The translations under genes and the position numbers were made by a program. Below, piece by piece: positions 14,787-23,006 of a DNA stretch of 39,542 nt. The stretch is taken from the IMG/VR virus record IMGVR_UViG_3300021964_009322, positions 1 through 39,542 of that record. One strand, written 5' to 3'. Position 1 is the stretch's first letter. Each line of letters starts with the position of its first letter. This DNA is from a virus. Below the pieces are notes generated by a model. It made no database searches and was not told where the DNA came from. It saw only the letters and a list, made by a program, of their open reading frames with translations.

Positions 14787-15946
14787 AAAGATTAGGAGTA
14801 ATTGGTGTTGGAAAGTTAGGGTTATCTTTCGCACTATTAGCAGAACATACAGGTTATGAAGTTATTGGTTCAGACATATCTAAAGATTATGTTGACCAAT
14901 TAAATAACAAAACATTAAAAAGTAATGAACCATTCATTGAAGAATATTTACAATCATCTACAAAATTTACGGCAACAACAGATAATATTGATGTGATTCA
15001 AAATTGTGATATTATTTTTACTTTTGTACCGACACCATCATTACCAACAGGAGAATACAATCACGAATATGTTGAAGAAGTTATCGACGCATTTGAAGCA
15101 TTACATTACACAGGTAATGATTTAACAGGTAAATTATTTGTGATTGGCTGTACAACCAACCCAGGGTACACAGACACTGTAACAGAAAGACTTCAGCCGA
15201 TGGGTATGGAAGTTTGTTATAACCCTGAATTTATAGCTCAAGGTGATATTATAAATGGTTTAAAATACGCAGATATGATTCTTATTGGCACATCATCAAA
15301 AACTGAGGTTAGAAGAATTAAAGAGGTTTACTACACTTTTATGGTTGACGAACCAAAATTTAATATCATGTCTAATACTGCCGCCGAGATTACTAAGATT
15401 TCAATCAACTGTTACCTCACCACAAAAATTTCATTTGCTAATATGATTGGTGAAATTTGTAATAATAGTGGTATTGGTGATGAAATCTCTACTGTCTTAT
15501 CTGCAATTGGTGATGACACCCGAGTTGGTAAAAAATATTTAAACTACGGATTTGGTTTTGGTGGTCCTTGTCTACCGAGAGACAACAGAGCACTTGGGGT
15601 ACATGCGGAAAAAGTTGGTTTGGAACTTAACTTACCATTAGCAATCGACCAATTCAATATTGAGCACCACAAATATTTGGTAAATAAATTTGTTATGGAA
15701 AACCCTGACCGTAACACAACTTTTGTGTTTAACTCAGTAACCTACAAAAAAGGAACAGACATATTAACAGAATCTCAACAGTTAAATCTTTTACTTTCAT
15801 TATTGGCCGAAGGATATAGTTGTGTTGTAATTGATATTGATGAAGTTATTGAAAAACTTGAGGGTCCTTTAACAAACACATACGGAGATAAAATTAAATT
15901 TCAACTAATTGGAACAATTGCAGAAGGAGTAAAAATTATTATTTAA
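14783..15946 (+). CDS. UDP-sugar dehydrogenase (UDP-glucose / UDP-ManNAc dehydrogenase family) (387 aa)
   Basis: The N-terminal Rossmann motif is GVIGVGKLG (residues 5-13). The family segments FVPTPSLPTG, NPEFIAQGD and EITKISINC (K205 being the usual active-site Lys) and the catalytic Cys in FGFGGPCLPRD (C263) are all present. These enzymes oxidise the C6 alcohol of a UDP-sugar to a uronic acid in two NAD+-dependent steps. The next gene is a UDP-GlcNAc 2-epimerase, so a WecC-type UDP-ManNAc dehydrogenase is a reasonable guess, giving UDP-ManNAcA. UDP-glucose dehydrogenase cannot be excluded from motifs alone. It overlaps nadE by 4 bases. Confidence 0.85.
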   Translation: MKRLGVIGVGKLGLSFALLAEHTGYEVIGSDISKDYVDQLNNKTLKSNEPFIEEYLQSSTKFTATTDNIDVIQNCDIIFTFVPTPSLPTGEYNHEYVEEVIDAFEALHYTGNDLTGKLFVIGCTTNPGYTDTVTERLQPMGMEVCYNPEFIAQGDIINGLKYADMILIGTSSKTEVRRIKEVYYTFMVDEPKFNIMSNTAAEITKISINCYLTTKISFANMIGEICNNSGIGDEISTVLSAIGDDTRVGKKYLNYGFGFGGPCLPRDNRALGVHAEKVGLELNLPLAIDQFNIEHHKYLVNKFVMENPDRNTTFVFNSVTYKKGTDILTESQQLNLLLSLLAEGYSCVVIDIDEVIEKLEGPLTNTYGDKIKFQLIGTIAEGVKIII

Positions 15947-15950
15947 AATT

Positions 15951-16934
15951 ATGATTTTATATTGTTACGGAACTAGACCAGAATACATTAAAGTAAAAAA
16001 ATTAATCTCACTATCTAAAGATTTACCACATAAAGTTCTTTACACAGAACAACATAAAGATTTAGTACTTGGTGATTTTGATTACAAATTAACTATTGGA
16101 GATGGTAGTAATAGATTAGATTCTATAATTTCATCAATATTATCAAATAATCTTGATGAGTGTTTTTTAGGTGTAAAATATGTCTTAGTACAAGGTGACA
16201 CTGCATCTGCATTTGCATTATCATTGGCAGCATTTCACAGAAATATTAAAGTAATACATTTAGAAGCAGGTCTAAGAACATATGATAAAGAAAATCCATA
16301 CCCTGAAGAATCATATAGACAATTCATTAGTAGAATAACAGATATTCATTTGTGTCCTACAGAAAATAATAAAAATAATCTATTAATGGAAAAAGTGGGT
16401 GGTGAAATTTATGTCGTTGGTAATACTGTTTTGGACAACTTAGAAAAAGGTAATACAGAATATGGTAATAATGTATTAGTAACTTTACACAGAAGAGAAA
16501 ACCACGAAGAAATGGATAAGTGGTTTTATGAAGTTGAGAATCTATCTATAAAACATCCCGAATTAAATTTTATCTTACCAATCCATCCTAACCCAAATGT
16601 AAAAAAACATCAACATATTTTAAAAAATGTAATCGTTGTAGACCCACTATCTCATGATGAATTCATTAGTGAAATGAAAAAATGTAGATTATTGATATCT
16701 GACAGCGGTGGAGTCCAAGAAGAGGCGTCATTTTTTAATAAAAGAGTAATAGTTTGTCGTAAAGTAACAGAAAGAACGGAATCTATAGGTACCCATTCAT
16801 TTTTATGTGATAAACCAAGTAGTTTAAATTCATTATTTGAAGAATTAGTTTATGATTATGAAATAAACAAACCATGTCCATATGGTGATGGTAATTCATC
16901 TGAAAAAATTATAGAAATATTAAAAAAGTTATGA
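15951..16934 (+). CDS. wecB: UDP-N-acetylglucosamine 2-epimerase (327 aa)
   Basis: The N-terminal CYGTRPEYIK (residues 5-14), then VQGDTASAFA (80-89), HLEAGLRTYD (103-112), NPYPEE (115-120), VTLHRREN (177-184) and SDSGGVQEEA near residue 248 are the usual signature of non-hydrolysing UDP-GlcNAc 2-epimerases. The enzyme interconverts UDP-GlcNAc and UDP-ManNAc by elimination and re-addition of UDP. It is shorter than typical bacterial WecB (about 370-380 residues) but the active-site elements are kept. With the dehydrogenase before it, the pair could make UDP-ManNAcA. From here to about 20318 the DNA looks more AT-rich than the genes on either side, suggesting later acquisition. Confidence 0.85.
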   Translation: MILYCYGTRPEYIKVKKLISLSKDLPHKVLYTEQHKDLVLGDFDYKLTIGDGSNRLDSIISSILSNNLDECFLGVKYVLVQGDTASAFALSLAAFHRNIKVIHLEAGLRTYDKENPYPEESYRQFISRITDIHLCPTENNKNNLLMEKVGGEIYVVGNTVLDNLEKGNTEYGNNVLVTLHRRENHEEMDKWFYEVENLSIKHPELNFILPIHPNPNVKKHQHILKNVIVVDPLSHDEFISEMKKCRLLISDSGGVQEEASFFNKRVIVCRKVTERTESIGTHSFLCDKPSSLNSLFEELVYDYEINKPCPYGDGNSSEKIIEILKKL

Positions 16935-17659
16935 GTGTTACAGTAGTATTAAACGGTTACAAACGAAGTGCATATTTTAAAGACCAATTAGATGCAATAA
17001 AACGTCAAACAGTTGTCCCAACAGAGATTTTATTGTGGCAAAACGCTGGAGAAGAATTTAATCCCGAATTAACTAAAGATACTGTACACGCATCGTGCAA
17101 TAAAAATTTAGGAGTATGGGCTCGTTTTGCATTTGCATTAAACGCAAAAACAGAATATGTTTGTGTTTTTGATGATGATACAATACCAGGTAATCGATGG
17201 TTAGAAAATTGTTTGGAAACAATAAAAACACACGATGGTTTGTTAGGAACAATCGGTGTTAGATTTAATACAGAACAAGGTTATTCCCCCCATAGTAGGG
17301 TTGGATGGGCAAATCCAAATGAGAAAACAGAAGAGGTAGATATTGTTGGACATGCATGGTTTTTTAGAAGAGAGTGGTTATCCACATTTTGGAGAGAGTT
17401 GCCAGATATGAATCATTCTCCTTTAGTTGGAGAGGACATGCATTTTTCATATACGTTACAAAAGTATCTTAATAAGAAGACATTCGTACCGCCTCACCCC
17501 AAAGATGATTTATCATTATGGGGAAGTTTCCCAATGACTGCATGGCAAATAGGTCAAGACAAAGCGGCCATTTCAATGAATATGAATAATTTAAGTATCA
17601 TGTCAAATGCCTATGTCTCTTACATAAATAAAGGGTTTAAAATAATGAGTAAAAAATGA
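16931..17659 (+). CDS. Glycosyltransferase family 2-like (GT-A fold) (242 aa)
   Basis: It has the GT2 start VTVVLNGYKRSAYFKDQLDA and IKRQTVVPTEILLWQN, then the nucleotide- and metal-binding acidic triple FDDDTIPG (D81-D83), which closes the first half. The second half contains EVDIVGHAWFFRREWL and VGEDMHFSYTLQKYL, where the ED pair is probably the catalytic base region. Metal-dependent transfer from a nucleotide sugar is expected, with donor and acceptor unknown. No membrane segment is present, so it is a soluble or peripheral enzyme. It overlaps both neighbours by 4 bases (ATGA). Confidence 0.8.
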   Translation: MSVTVVLNGYKRSAYFKDQLDAIKRQTVVPTEILLWQNAGEEFNPELTKDTVHASCNKNLGVWARFAFALNAKTEYVCVFDDDTIPGNRWLENCLETIKTHDGLLGTIGVRFNTEQGYSPHSRVGWANPNEKTEEVDIVGHAWFFRREWLSTFWRELPDMNHSPLVGEDMHFSYTLQKYLNKKTFVPPHPKDDLSLWGSFPMTAWQIGQDKAAISMNMNNLSIMSNAYVSYINKGFKIMSKK

Positions 17660-18441
17660 AAACTTTTGAATCACATTTTAACTTATTAAGAGATAAACTA
17701 TTAAACAATGAACATTTCGCATTTGCTAGATTCTCAGATGGTGAATTGTTTATTCTACAAAATAAAAGATTAGAACTTAATGAAAATCACTACATCATTG
17801 GGAACCAAAGAGGGGGTGGAATGTATAATAAAGAGGAACAAAAAAAATTCTTACCTGAAGTACATTCTGAAAATAGACAGATGTTAGTTGATTCATTACA
17901 ACATAAACAAAAAAATTATTATAAAGGAATTTCATGTAGATGTTGTGTAAGTCATTCAGATTTTAATTTTCAAATAGAAATGGCGGGTGGAGACGATGAT
18001 TATCTCACATGGTCTAATCTTTTTATTAATGGAAACTACGAAAGATATTTAAACGAAATTTTTCCATTATTTAAAACAAAAAAAGTAATAATGGTTGTGA
18101 ATGAAAATGCTGACCTATCTGATTTAGGATTTAATATCGTTAAAGATTTTAGAGTAGGAACCAATTGTTTTATTAATGATGTTAATATTGTTGATTCGAT
18201 TAAACACTACATATCTGAAAATAATATTGAAGACCATATTGTGTTAGTGTCTGCCGCTAGTTTATCAAACATTATTATTCATAAATTATTTAAAGAATAC
18301 CCAAATAACACTTATTTTGATATTGGTAGTACTCTAAATCCAATTATGAAAATGGAAGGTTGGAAAGGCAGTAGGGTGTACTTAAGAGAACGATGGTTAG
18401 GACAGGGTAGAAACTATCTTAATAAAGTGTGCATATGGTAG
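17656..18441 (+). CDS. GT-D fold glycosyltransferase-like protein (DUF1792-like) (261 aa)
   Basis: The segment FAFARFSDGELFIL (residues 22-35) corresponds to the FxRFGDGE motif of GT-D glycosyltransferases, first described in streptococcal serine-rich-repeat protein glycosylation. Later parts (KKVIMVVNENADLSD, DHIVLVSAASLSNIII, YFDIGSTLNPIM) fit the alternating strands of this fold and its C-terminal DxGS region. The founding family adds a sugar to a glycoprotein stalk rich in Ser, which is interesting beside Thr-rich phage fibres, but no direct link can be shown. The next gene starts inside its end (ATGGTAG). Confidence 0.7.
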   Translation: MKTFESHFNLLRDKLLNNEHFAFARFSDGELFILQNKRLELNENHYIIGNQRGGGMYNKEEQKKFLPEVHSENRQMLVDSLQHKQKNYYKGISCRCCVSHSDFNFQIEMAGGDDDYLTWSNLFINGNYERYLNEIFPLFKTKKVIMVVNENADLSDLGFNIVKDFRVGTNCFINDVNIVDSIKHYISENNIEDHIVLVSAASLSNIIIHKLFKEYPNNTYFDIGSTLNPIMKMEGWKGSRVYLRERWLGQGRNYLNKVCIW

Positions 18442-18839
18442 ATTTAAAAATGATATCAAATTCTCCCGAATATTATGAATTTATTCGTGAATTAAGAACG
18501 GACCCAAAAAATATTGGTGGTTTTGTTGAACAAGTTAGTATTACAACTGAGCAACAAAAAAAATATATGGAAAAATATTCAGAGTGCTACCAAATTTGTT
18601 TATTAAATGATGAACCAGTTGGTTTTATAGGTGTGGTGGATAAGGACATTAGATTCGCAGTAAAACCAAATCATCACGGCCAAGGAATTGGAAAATTTAT
18701 GATGAAAGAATTAATTAAAACCAATAGTGATGTATTAGCAAAAGTTATGATTAATAACGTTGCTAGTTCAAAAGTGTTTGAGTCGTGTAATTTCAAACTA
18801 TACAAAAAGGATGAACAATTTTTATACTATAAATTATGA
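18435..18839 (+). CDS. GNAT family N-acetyltransferase (134 aa)
   Basis: I chose the ATG at 18435, which overlaps the preceding stop (ATGGTAG), rather than the GTG at 18429. The acetyl-CoA binding segment is PNHHGQGIGKFMMKELI, matching the Q/RxxGxG/A motif. Before it come PVGFIGVVDKDIRFAVK, the central strands, and after it VASSKVFESCNFKLYKKD, the typical end of the fold. It probably acetylates an amino sugar produced by the next gene's aminotransferase, as in WecD/VioB-like steps. That assignment rests on adjacency only. Confidence 0.8.
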   Translation: MVDLKMISNSPEYYEFIRELRTDPKNIGGFVEQVSITTEQQKKYMEKYSECYQICLLNDEPVGFIGVVDKDIRFAVKPNHHGQGIGKFMMKELIKTNSDVLAKVMINNVASSKVFESCNFKLYKKDEQFLYYKL

Positions 18840-19474
18840 ACTTAAGAAAACCAAAAACCAATCCTTATAAAATAGTTAAGGATTTTGAAGATGAAGTAGC
18901 CGATTATACAGGTTCAAAATATGCAGTATCTGTCGATAGTTGCACAAACGCCCTGTTTTTAATTTGTAAGTACCTCGAAGTTACTCAGGTAACGATACCA
19001 TCAAAAACTTATTTATCCGTTCCACAATCAATTATACATTCAGGAGGGGAAGTAATTTTTGATAAATCAGAAGAAACAAATAATTGGAAAGGAATCTATC
19101 AATTAAAACCATACCCAATTTATGACGCTGCTAAAAGATTCACATCAAATATGTATATCCCAAACACATATATGGCTTTATCTTTTCACATCAAAAAACA
19201 TTTAAAAATAGGAAAAGGTGGAATGATTTTAACTGACAATGAAGATGCCGTTAAATGGTTCAAACAAGCCAGATATGAAGGACGTAATGAAGTGTTGTAT
19301 CACGAAGATGATATAAAAATGTTAGGGTGGAATATGTATATGACCCCACAACAAGCGTCTCATGGTTTATCCCTAATGCAAAATTATCCTTTAAATGTTC
19401 CAGATTTAGATGAAAACAATGGTTATCGAGATTTAACTGAGTTTACGGTTTTTAAAAACTGTAAAGTAAAATAA
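18836..19474 (+). CDS. Short DegT/DnrJ/EryC1-type sugar aminotransferase, lacks C-terminal domain (212 aa)
   Basis: This matches the PLP-binding large domain of nucleotide-sugar aminotransferases: YTGSKYAVSVDSCTNALFL (residues 24-42), then YDAAKRF (96-102, cofactor-binding Asp), then SFHIKKHLKIGKGG, in which K121 is at the position of the PLP Lys, and LGWNMYMTPQQASHGL (163-178). Full-length members have about 360-400 residues. Here the protein stops after the large domain and lacks the small C-terminal domain of roughly 150 residues. It may be a minimal active form, work with another subunit, or be a truncated relic. The frame is intact and spacing to the next gene is short (13 bases), so it is not obviously decaying. 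Confidence 0.75.
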   Translation: MNLRKPKTNPYKIVKDFEDEVADYTGSKYAVSVDSCTNALFLICKYLEVTQVTIPSKTYLSVPQSIIHSGGEVIFDKSEETNNWKGIYQLKPYPIYDAAKRFTSNMYIPNTYMALSFHIKKHLKIGKGGMILTDNEDAVKWFKQARYEGRNEVLYHEDDIKMLGWNMYMTPQQASHGLSLMQNYPLNVPDLDENNGYRDLTEFTVFKNCKVK

Positions 19475-19487
19475 GTCTTAAAATATT

Positions 19488-20318
19488 ATGATAACTTTTT
19501 CACAATTAGGTTCATATGGAAGATTAGGCAATCAAATATTTCAATATGCCTTGTTAAAATCTGTTAACATTAAAACGGGCTATGATATTGTTTTACCACA
19601 CAATTTATACAATAGAACGCACCATGGACAAAAATGTTTATTAAACAATTTTAAATTACCATCCTGTAATTACGGTAAGATTTCATTTGAACATATGTTT
19701 ACTGAAAAACAAAACAGATTATACGATGAAGAAGTTTATACCATAAAAGATAATACTAATTTTAGTGGGTTTTTTCAAAACCCAAATTATTATACAAACA
19801 TAAGGGAAGAGTTAATCAATGAATTTGAAATGATTGACCCAATACAAGAAAAAATTAATAATTATCTAAATTCTAAAGGTACAACCGTATCATTACACGT
19901 TAGGCGTGGTGACATTAGTGATGGTACAAATCCCATTGATACTTCATGGTCTAATGACTTTTCTATTGGTTCGGTCCAATATGAATATTATAAAAAATCA
20001 ATCGATTCTATACCTGAAAATAGTACAATATTACTATTTACTGGTGGGTCACGAAAAAACACCACAGATGATGATATTAAATGGTGTAAAGAACACTTCA
20101 AAGATGAAAGAATAGTTTTTGTTGATGGATTTAATGATATTGAAACTTTTGGTTTAATGAAATCGTGTGATTATAATATAACATCATTTGCATCAACATT
20201 TTCTTGGTGGGCATCGTTTTTAAATAAAAATAATAATGTAATTGCCCCTAAAAAATACTACCCTTCGGAAAATATTGAACCATCAACTATCTATCCTAAA
20301 AATTGGAAATTATTATGA
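19488..20318 (+). CDS. Glycosyltransferase family 11 (alpha-1,2-fucosyltransferase-like) (276 aa)
   Basis: GT11 motifs are clear: GRLGNQIFQYA near the N-terminus (residues 11-21), VSLHVRRGD (134-142), which binds the GDP-sugar, and FASTFSWWASFL near the C-terminus. These inverting enzymes normally transfer L-fucose from GDP-L-fucose to the 2-OH of galactose. No GDP-fucose synthesis genes (GMD, FCL) are in the window. The following gene makes GDP-L-galactose instead, which suggests an alternative donor. It overlaps the next gene by 4 bases (ATGA). Confidence 0.85.
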   Translation: MITFSQLGSYGRLGNQIFQYALLKSVNIKTGYDIVLPHNLYNRTHHGQKCLLNNFKLPSCNYGKISFEHMFTEKQNRLYDEEVYTIKDNTNFSGFFQNPNYYTNIREELINEFEMIDPIQEKINNYLNSKGTTVSLHVRRGDISDGTNPIDTSWSNDFSIGSVQYEYYKKSIDSIPENSTILLFTGGSRKNTTDDDIKWCKEHFKDERIVFVDGFNDIETFGLMKSCDYNITSFASTFSWWASFLNKNNNVIAPKKYYPSENIEPSTIYPKNWKLL

Positions 20319-21403
20319 AAAATATAGTAGTACTTGGAGGTGGAGGATTTATTGGAGGCCACCTATCTAAAAGACTAAAAGATGAAGGTAACAATGTTAC
20401 CATTTGTGATATTAAAACACATGAATATTGGCCATTACATGAAATATGTCATGAATTTATTATTGGAGATTTAAGAGACCCTAACGTGGTTTCTAAAGTC
20501 ATTAAAGAAGGAACTGACGAAGTATATCAATTAGCTGCGGATATGGGTGGTGCTGGTTATATCTTTACAGGAGATAACGACGCTAACGTAATGCACAATT
20601 CAGCACTAATCAATTTGAATGTGGTTCACGAGTGTGTGAAGAAAGGCGTGAGTAAAGTATTTTATTCATCATCGGCATGTATGTACCCCGAACACAATCA
20701 GTTAGACCCTGACAACCCTAACTGTGAGGAATCATCAGCATATCCTGCAAATCCTGACTCTGAGTATGGTTGGGAAAAACTATTCTCTGAGAGGTTGTTT
20801 TTAGCATTTAATCGTAACTACGGATTGGATGTAAGAATCGCTCGTTTCCACAACATTTTTGGACCTATGGGTACATGGACGGGTGGAAAGGAAAAGGCAC
20901 CTGCTGCGATGTGTAGAAAGGTCGCCGAAGGTGAAACCGAGATTGAAGTATGGGGTGATGGACAACAAACACGTTCGTTCCTATATGTTGATGAATGTGT
21001 AGAAGCAGTATTAAAACTAATGGAGTCCGACTTCTTAGGACCTGTTAATATTGGTTCAGAAGAGATGGTCACCATCAATGAGCTTGCACAGATGTCTATT
21101 GATATCTCAGGAAAAGATATTAAGATTAAGAATATAGGAGGACAAGATTTCATTGACAAATATGGGTTCAGTTGTCCCGTGGGTGTTAGAGGAAGAAACT
21201 CCGATAATAAACTTTATAAAGAAAAAGTTGGTTGGGAAGTATCCCAACCCTTAAGAGTAGGTATGGAAAAGACGTATAATTGGATTAATGAACAAGTAGA
21301 AAAAAGTGATAAAACTTATATCTATGAAAGCCCTGATAAGGGAAAAACCGTGTACAGAAGAGAATTTGGTGCAGACCACAACACAAGAGAACTTGTTAAA
21401 TAA
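20315..21403 (+). CDS. GDP-mannose 3,5-epimerase-like NDP-sugar epimerase (362 aa)
   Basis: I chose the ATG at 20315, overlapping the previous stop. The NAD+ site is GGGGFIGGHL (residues 8-17). It has SSSACMYPE (118-125, with C122 at the position of the catalytic Cys of plant GME), Y151/K155 of the YxxxK dyad, RFHNIFGPMGTWTGG (177-191), EKAPAAMCRK and GVRGRNSDN. The segments between follow plant GDP-mannose 3,5-epimerase closely. The reaction converts GDP-D-mannose to GDP-L-galactose (and GDP-L-gulose). The C-terminal extension of about 35 residues is unusual. In plants the product feeds vitamin C and cell-wall synthesis; here it probably feeds a glycosyltransferase. Confidence 0.85.
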   Translation: MKNIVVLGGGGFIGGHLSKRLKDEGNNVTICDIKTHEYWPLHEICHEFIIGDLRDPNVVSKVIKEGTDEVYQLAADMGGAGYIFTGDNDANVMHNSALINLNVVHECVKKGVSKVFYSSSACMYPEHNQLDPDNPNCEESSAYPANPDSEYGWEKLFSERLFLAFNRNYGLDVRIARFHNIFGPMGTWTGGKEKAPAAMCRKVAEGETEIEVWGDGQQTRSFLYVDECVEAVLKLMESDFLGPVNIGSEEMVTINELAQMSIDISGKDIKIKNIGGQDFIDKYGFSCPVGVRGRNSDNKLYKEKVGWEVSQPLRVGMEKTYNWINEQVEKSDKTYIYESPDKGKTVYRREFGADHNTRELVK

Positions 21404-21418
21404 TTAATCATATAATTA

Positions 21419-22129
21419 ATGGCTACTAAAGGTAGAAGAAGTGAACATAACCCTAAGAAATCACGCAAAGAGATTATCAGGGAAATTATAGGGAAGACCC
21501 CAAGAAAGAAGTTTCTTTCTGAAAGTCAAAAAATATATTACCAAACACTTTGTGATAGTGAAATTACAATTTGTACAGGACCTGCCGGTGTCGGTAAATC
21601 ATACGTAGCGATGAGTGCGGCAGTTCAACTACTATTAGACGAGAGTAACTCTTATGAGAAAATCATCATCGTTAGACCAGCAGTTGAGGCGGAAGAAAAA
21701 CTCGGAGCTTTACCAGGTAACTTAGAGGAAAAATTAGACCCATATATTTTTCCATCATATTACCTACTGAATAAAATTATAGGTAAAGAGGCAAGAGAAA
21801 AACTAAAAGAACATGACATCATTGAAGTGTTCGCTTTGGCATACATGAGGGGTATGAATATTGATAACTCGATTTTAATTTTTGAGGAAGCTCAAAACTC
21901 TACACCCTCACAGATGAAACTATTATTGACAAGAATCGGGTTCAATAGTAAGTTTTTCATATCGGGAGATATTGACCAGACTGACCGATATAAAGATAAA
22001 ACACACTCGGGTCTATATGATGCGATGAGTAAGTTCACCGATTTAGATGAGGTGGGTACTTTTGATTTCGGTACTGAAGATATTATCAGAAACCCAATCA
22101 TCAGTAAAATATTGAAAAAATACGAATGA
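21419..22129 (+). CDS. phoH: PhoH-like ATPase (236 aa)
   Basis: Walker A is GPAGVGKS (residues 54-61). Downstream come IIIVRPAVEAEEKLGALPG, the Walker B-like ILIFEEAQNSTPSQMK and a sensor region FFISGDIDQTD. PhoH proteins are P-loop ATPases, some with RNA helicase/nuclease partners in bacteria. They are very frequent in marine and other T4-like phages, where their role is not settled. The second acidic residue is kept in Walker B, so ATP hydrolysis is expected. A basic N-terminus (MATKGRRSEHNPKKSRKE) may bind nucleic acid. It overlaps the next gene by 4 bases. Confidence 0.9.
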   Translation: MATKGRRSEHNPKKSRKEIIREIIGKTPRKKFLSESQKIYYQTLCDSEITICTGPAGVGKSYVAMSAAVQLLLDESNSYEKIIIVRPAVEAEEKLGALPGNLEEKLDPYIFPSYYLLNKIIGKEAREKLKEHDIIEVFALAYMRGMNIDNSILIFEEAQNSTPSQMKLLLTRIGFNSKFFISGDIDQTDRYKDKTHSGLYDAMSKFTDLDEVGTFDFGTEDIIRNPIISKILKKYE

Positions 22130-22725
22130 AAATAGCGTTTGAAGTTAATGGTGTATTAAGAAATACTTTTGGTAAGGCCGAAGAGGTTTATCAAAAGTTT
22201 TTCATTGACGATTATGTTGGGGAAGAAGGTGAAGAGGAATTTGAGTATAAATTAAATCTACCTATTACCTCAACAACTCTGAGTAGTCACTTCGTATTTC
22301 AAGATGAAGAAAGACTTATGGAATTCTTTTATGTGGATTTCCCTATGAATATCTTTGGACACTCACAATCAACAGAAAATTCAACATTTCACGACTTGAA
22401 TGACATTTACAAAGACTTAAGAGATGACCACGAATTGGTTATTATCTCTAATGAAATTGAGAAGTCTAAACCAGCAACTTTGTTCTTCTTATCTAAGTTT
22501 GGGTGTATGTTTGAGAAGATAGTTTTCTATAACCAATACACTGAGGATGAAGTATTATCTGAGTTTGATTTAGTCATATCCGCACAACCACAGATTTTAG
22601 AAAAAGATTTAGGATATAAGACTGTTAAATATAAAACCACGTATAATGAAGAAATTCCTTCTGATTACGATATAGAAATTTTGAAGGATTTTAAAGATTT
22701 ATACGAAAAACTTAATTTAAAATGA
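22126..22725 (+). CDS. HAD-like protein with altered motif I (199 aa)
   Basis: The start KIAFEVNGVLRNT has the shape of HAD phosphatase motif I (DxDG), but the two aspartates are replaced (E6 and N8). HAD relatives in other T4-like phages, as I recall them, start similarly with Asp. A later segment HELVIISNEIEKSKPATLFFL resembles HAD motif II and the following helix. The second half ends with ILEKDLGYKTVKYKTTYNE. I infer that it is a HAD-derived protein, probably without normal phosphatase activity, which may bind rather than cleave a phosphate. The assignment is moderate. It is co-located with PhoH, with which it overlaps. Confidence 0.5.
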   Translation: MKIAFEVNGVLRNTFGKAEEVYQKFFIDDYVGEEGEEEFEYKLNLPITSTTLSSHFVFQDEERLMEFFYVDFPMNIFGHSQSTENSTFHDLNDIYKDLRDDHELVIISNEIEKSKPATLFFLSKFGCMFEKIVFYNQYTEDEVLSEFDLVISAQPQILEKDLGYKTVKYKTTYNEEIPSDYDIEILKDFKDLYEKLNLK

Positions 22726-23006
22726 TAGAAATTTTAGGACACACCTACTACATTGACATGGATGTATTAGAAAACTTTGTTGAGCTGAAAGACTTCAAAC
22801 CAACAGAAGAAGAAGATAAGGACCACCAACATTTCTCAATCATTAAGTTTGAACTAATCAAAATGATGATTGAAGTTGTCCTAACCGAAAGGGTGGATGA
22901 AATGGATGAAAATTTGGGAATGCATAACGCAAGAAGTACAAGTATTCCCTTTCGTATTGCATTTAATACATTATTAAGACATAACATTATTAAATATATT
23001 GACTAA
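22722..23006 (+). CDS. Conserved small phage protein (94 aa)
   Basis: The product is an acidic, mainly helical protein: a beta-like start (IEILGHTYYIDMDVLENFVEL), a central run KFELIKMMIEVVL, and IPFRIAFNTLLRHNIIKYID at the end. Proteins with a similar RIAFNTLL ending occur in T4-like phages of aquatic bacteria, as far as I recall, but the function is unknown. Overlaps on both sides (ATGA and TAATG) tie it to the PhoH string. Confidence 0.55.
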   Translation: MIEILGHTYYIDMDVLENFVELKDFKPTEEEDKDHQHFSIIKFELIKMMIEVVLTERVDEMDENLGMHNARSTSIPFRIAFNTLLRHNIIKYID

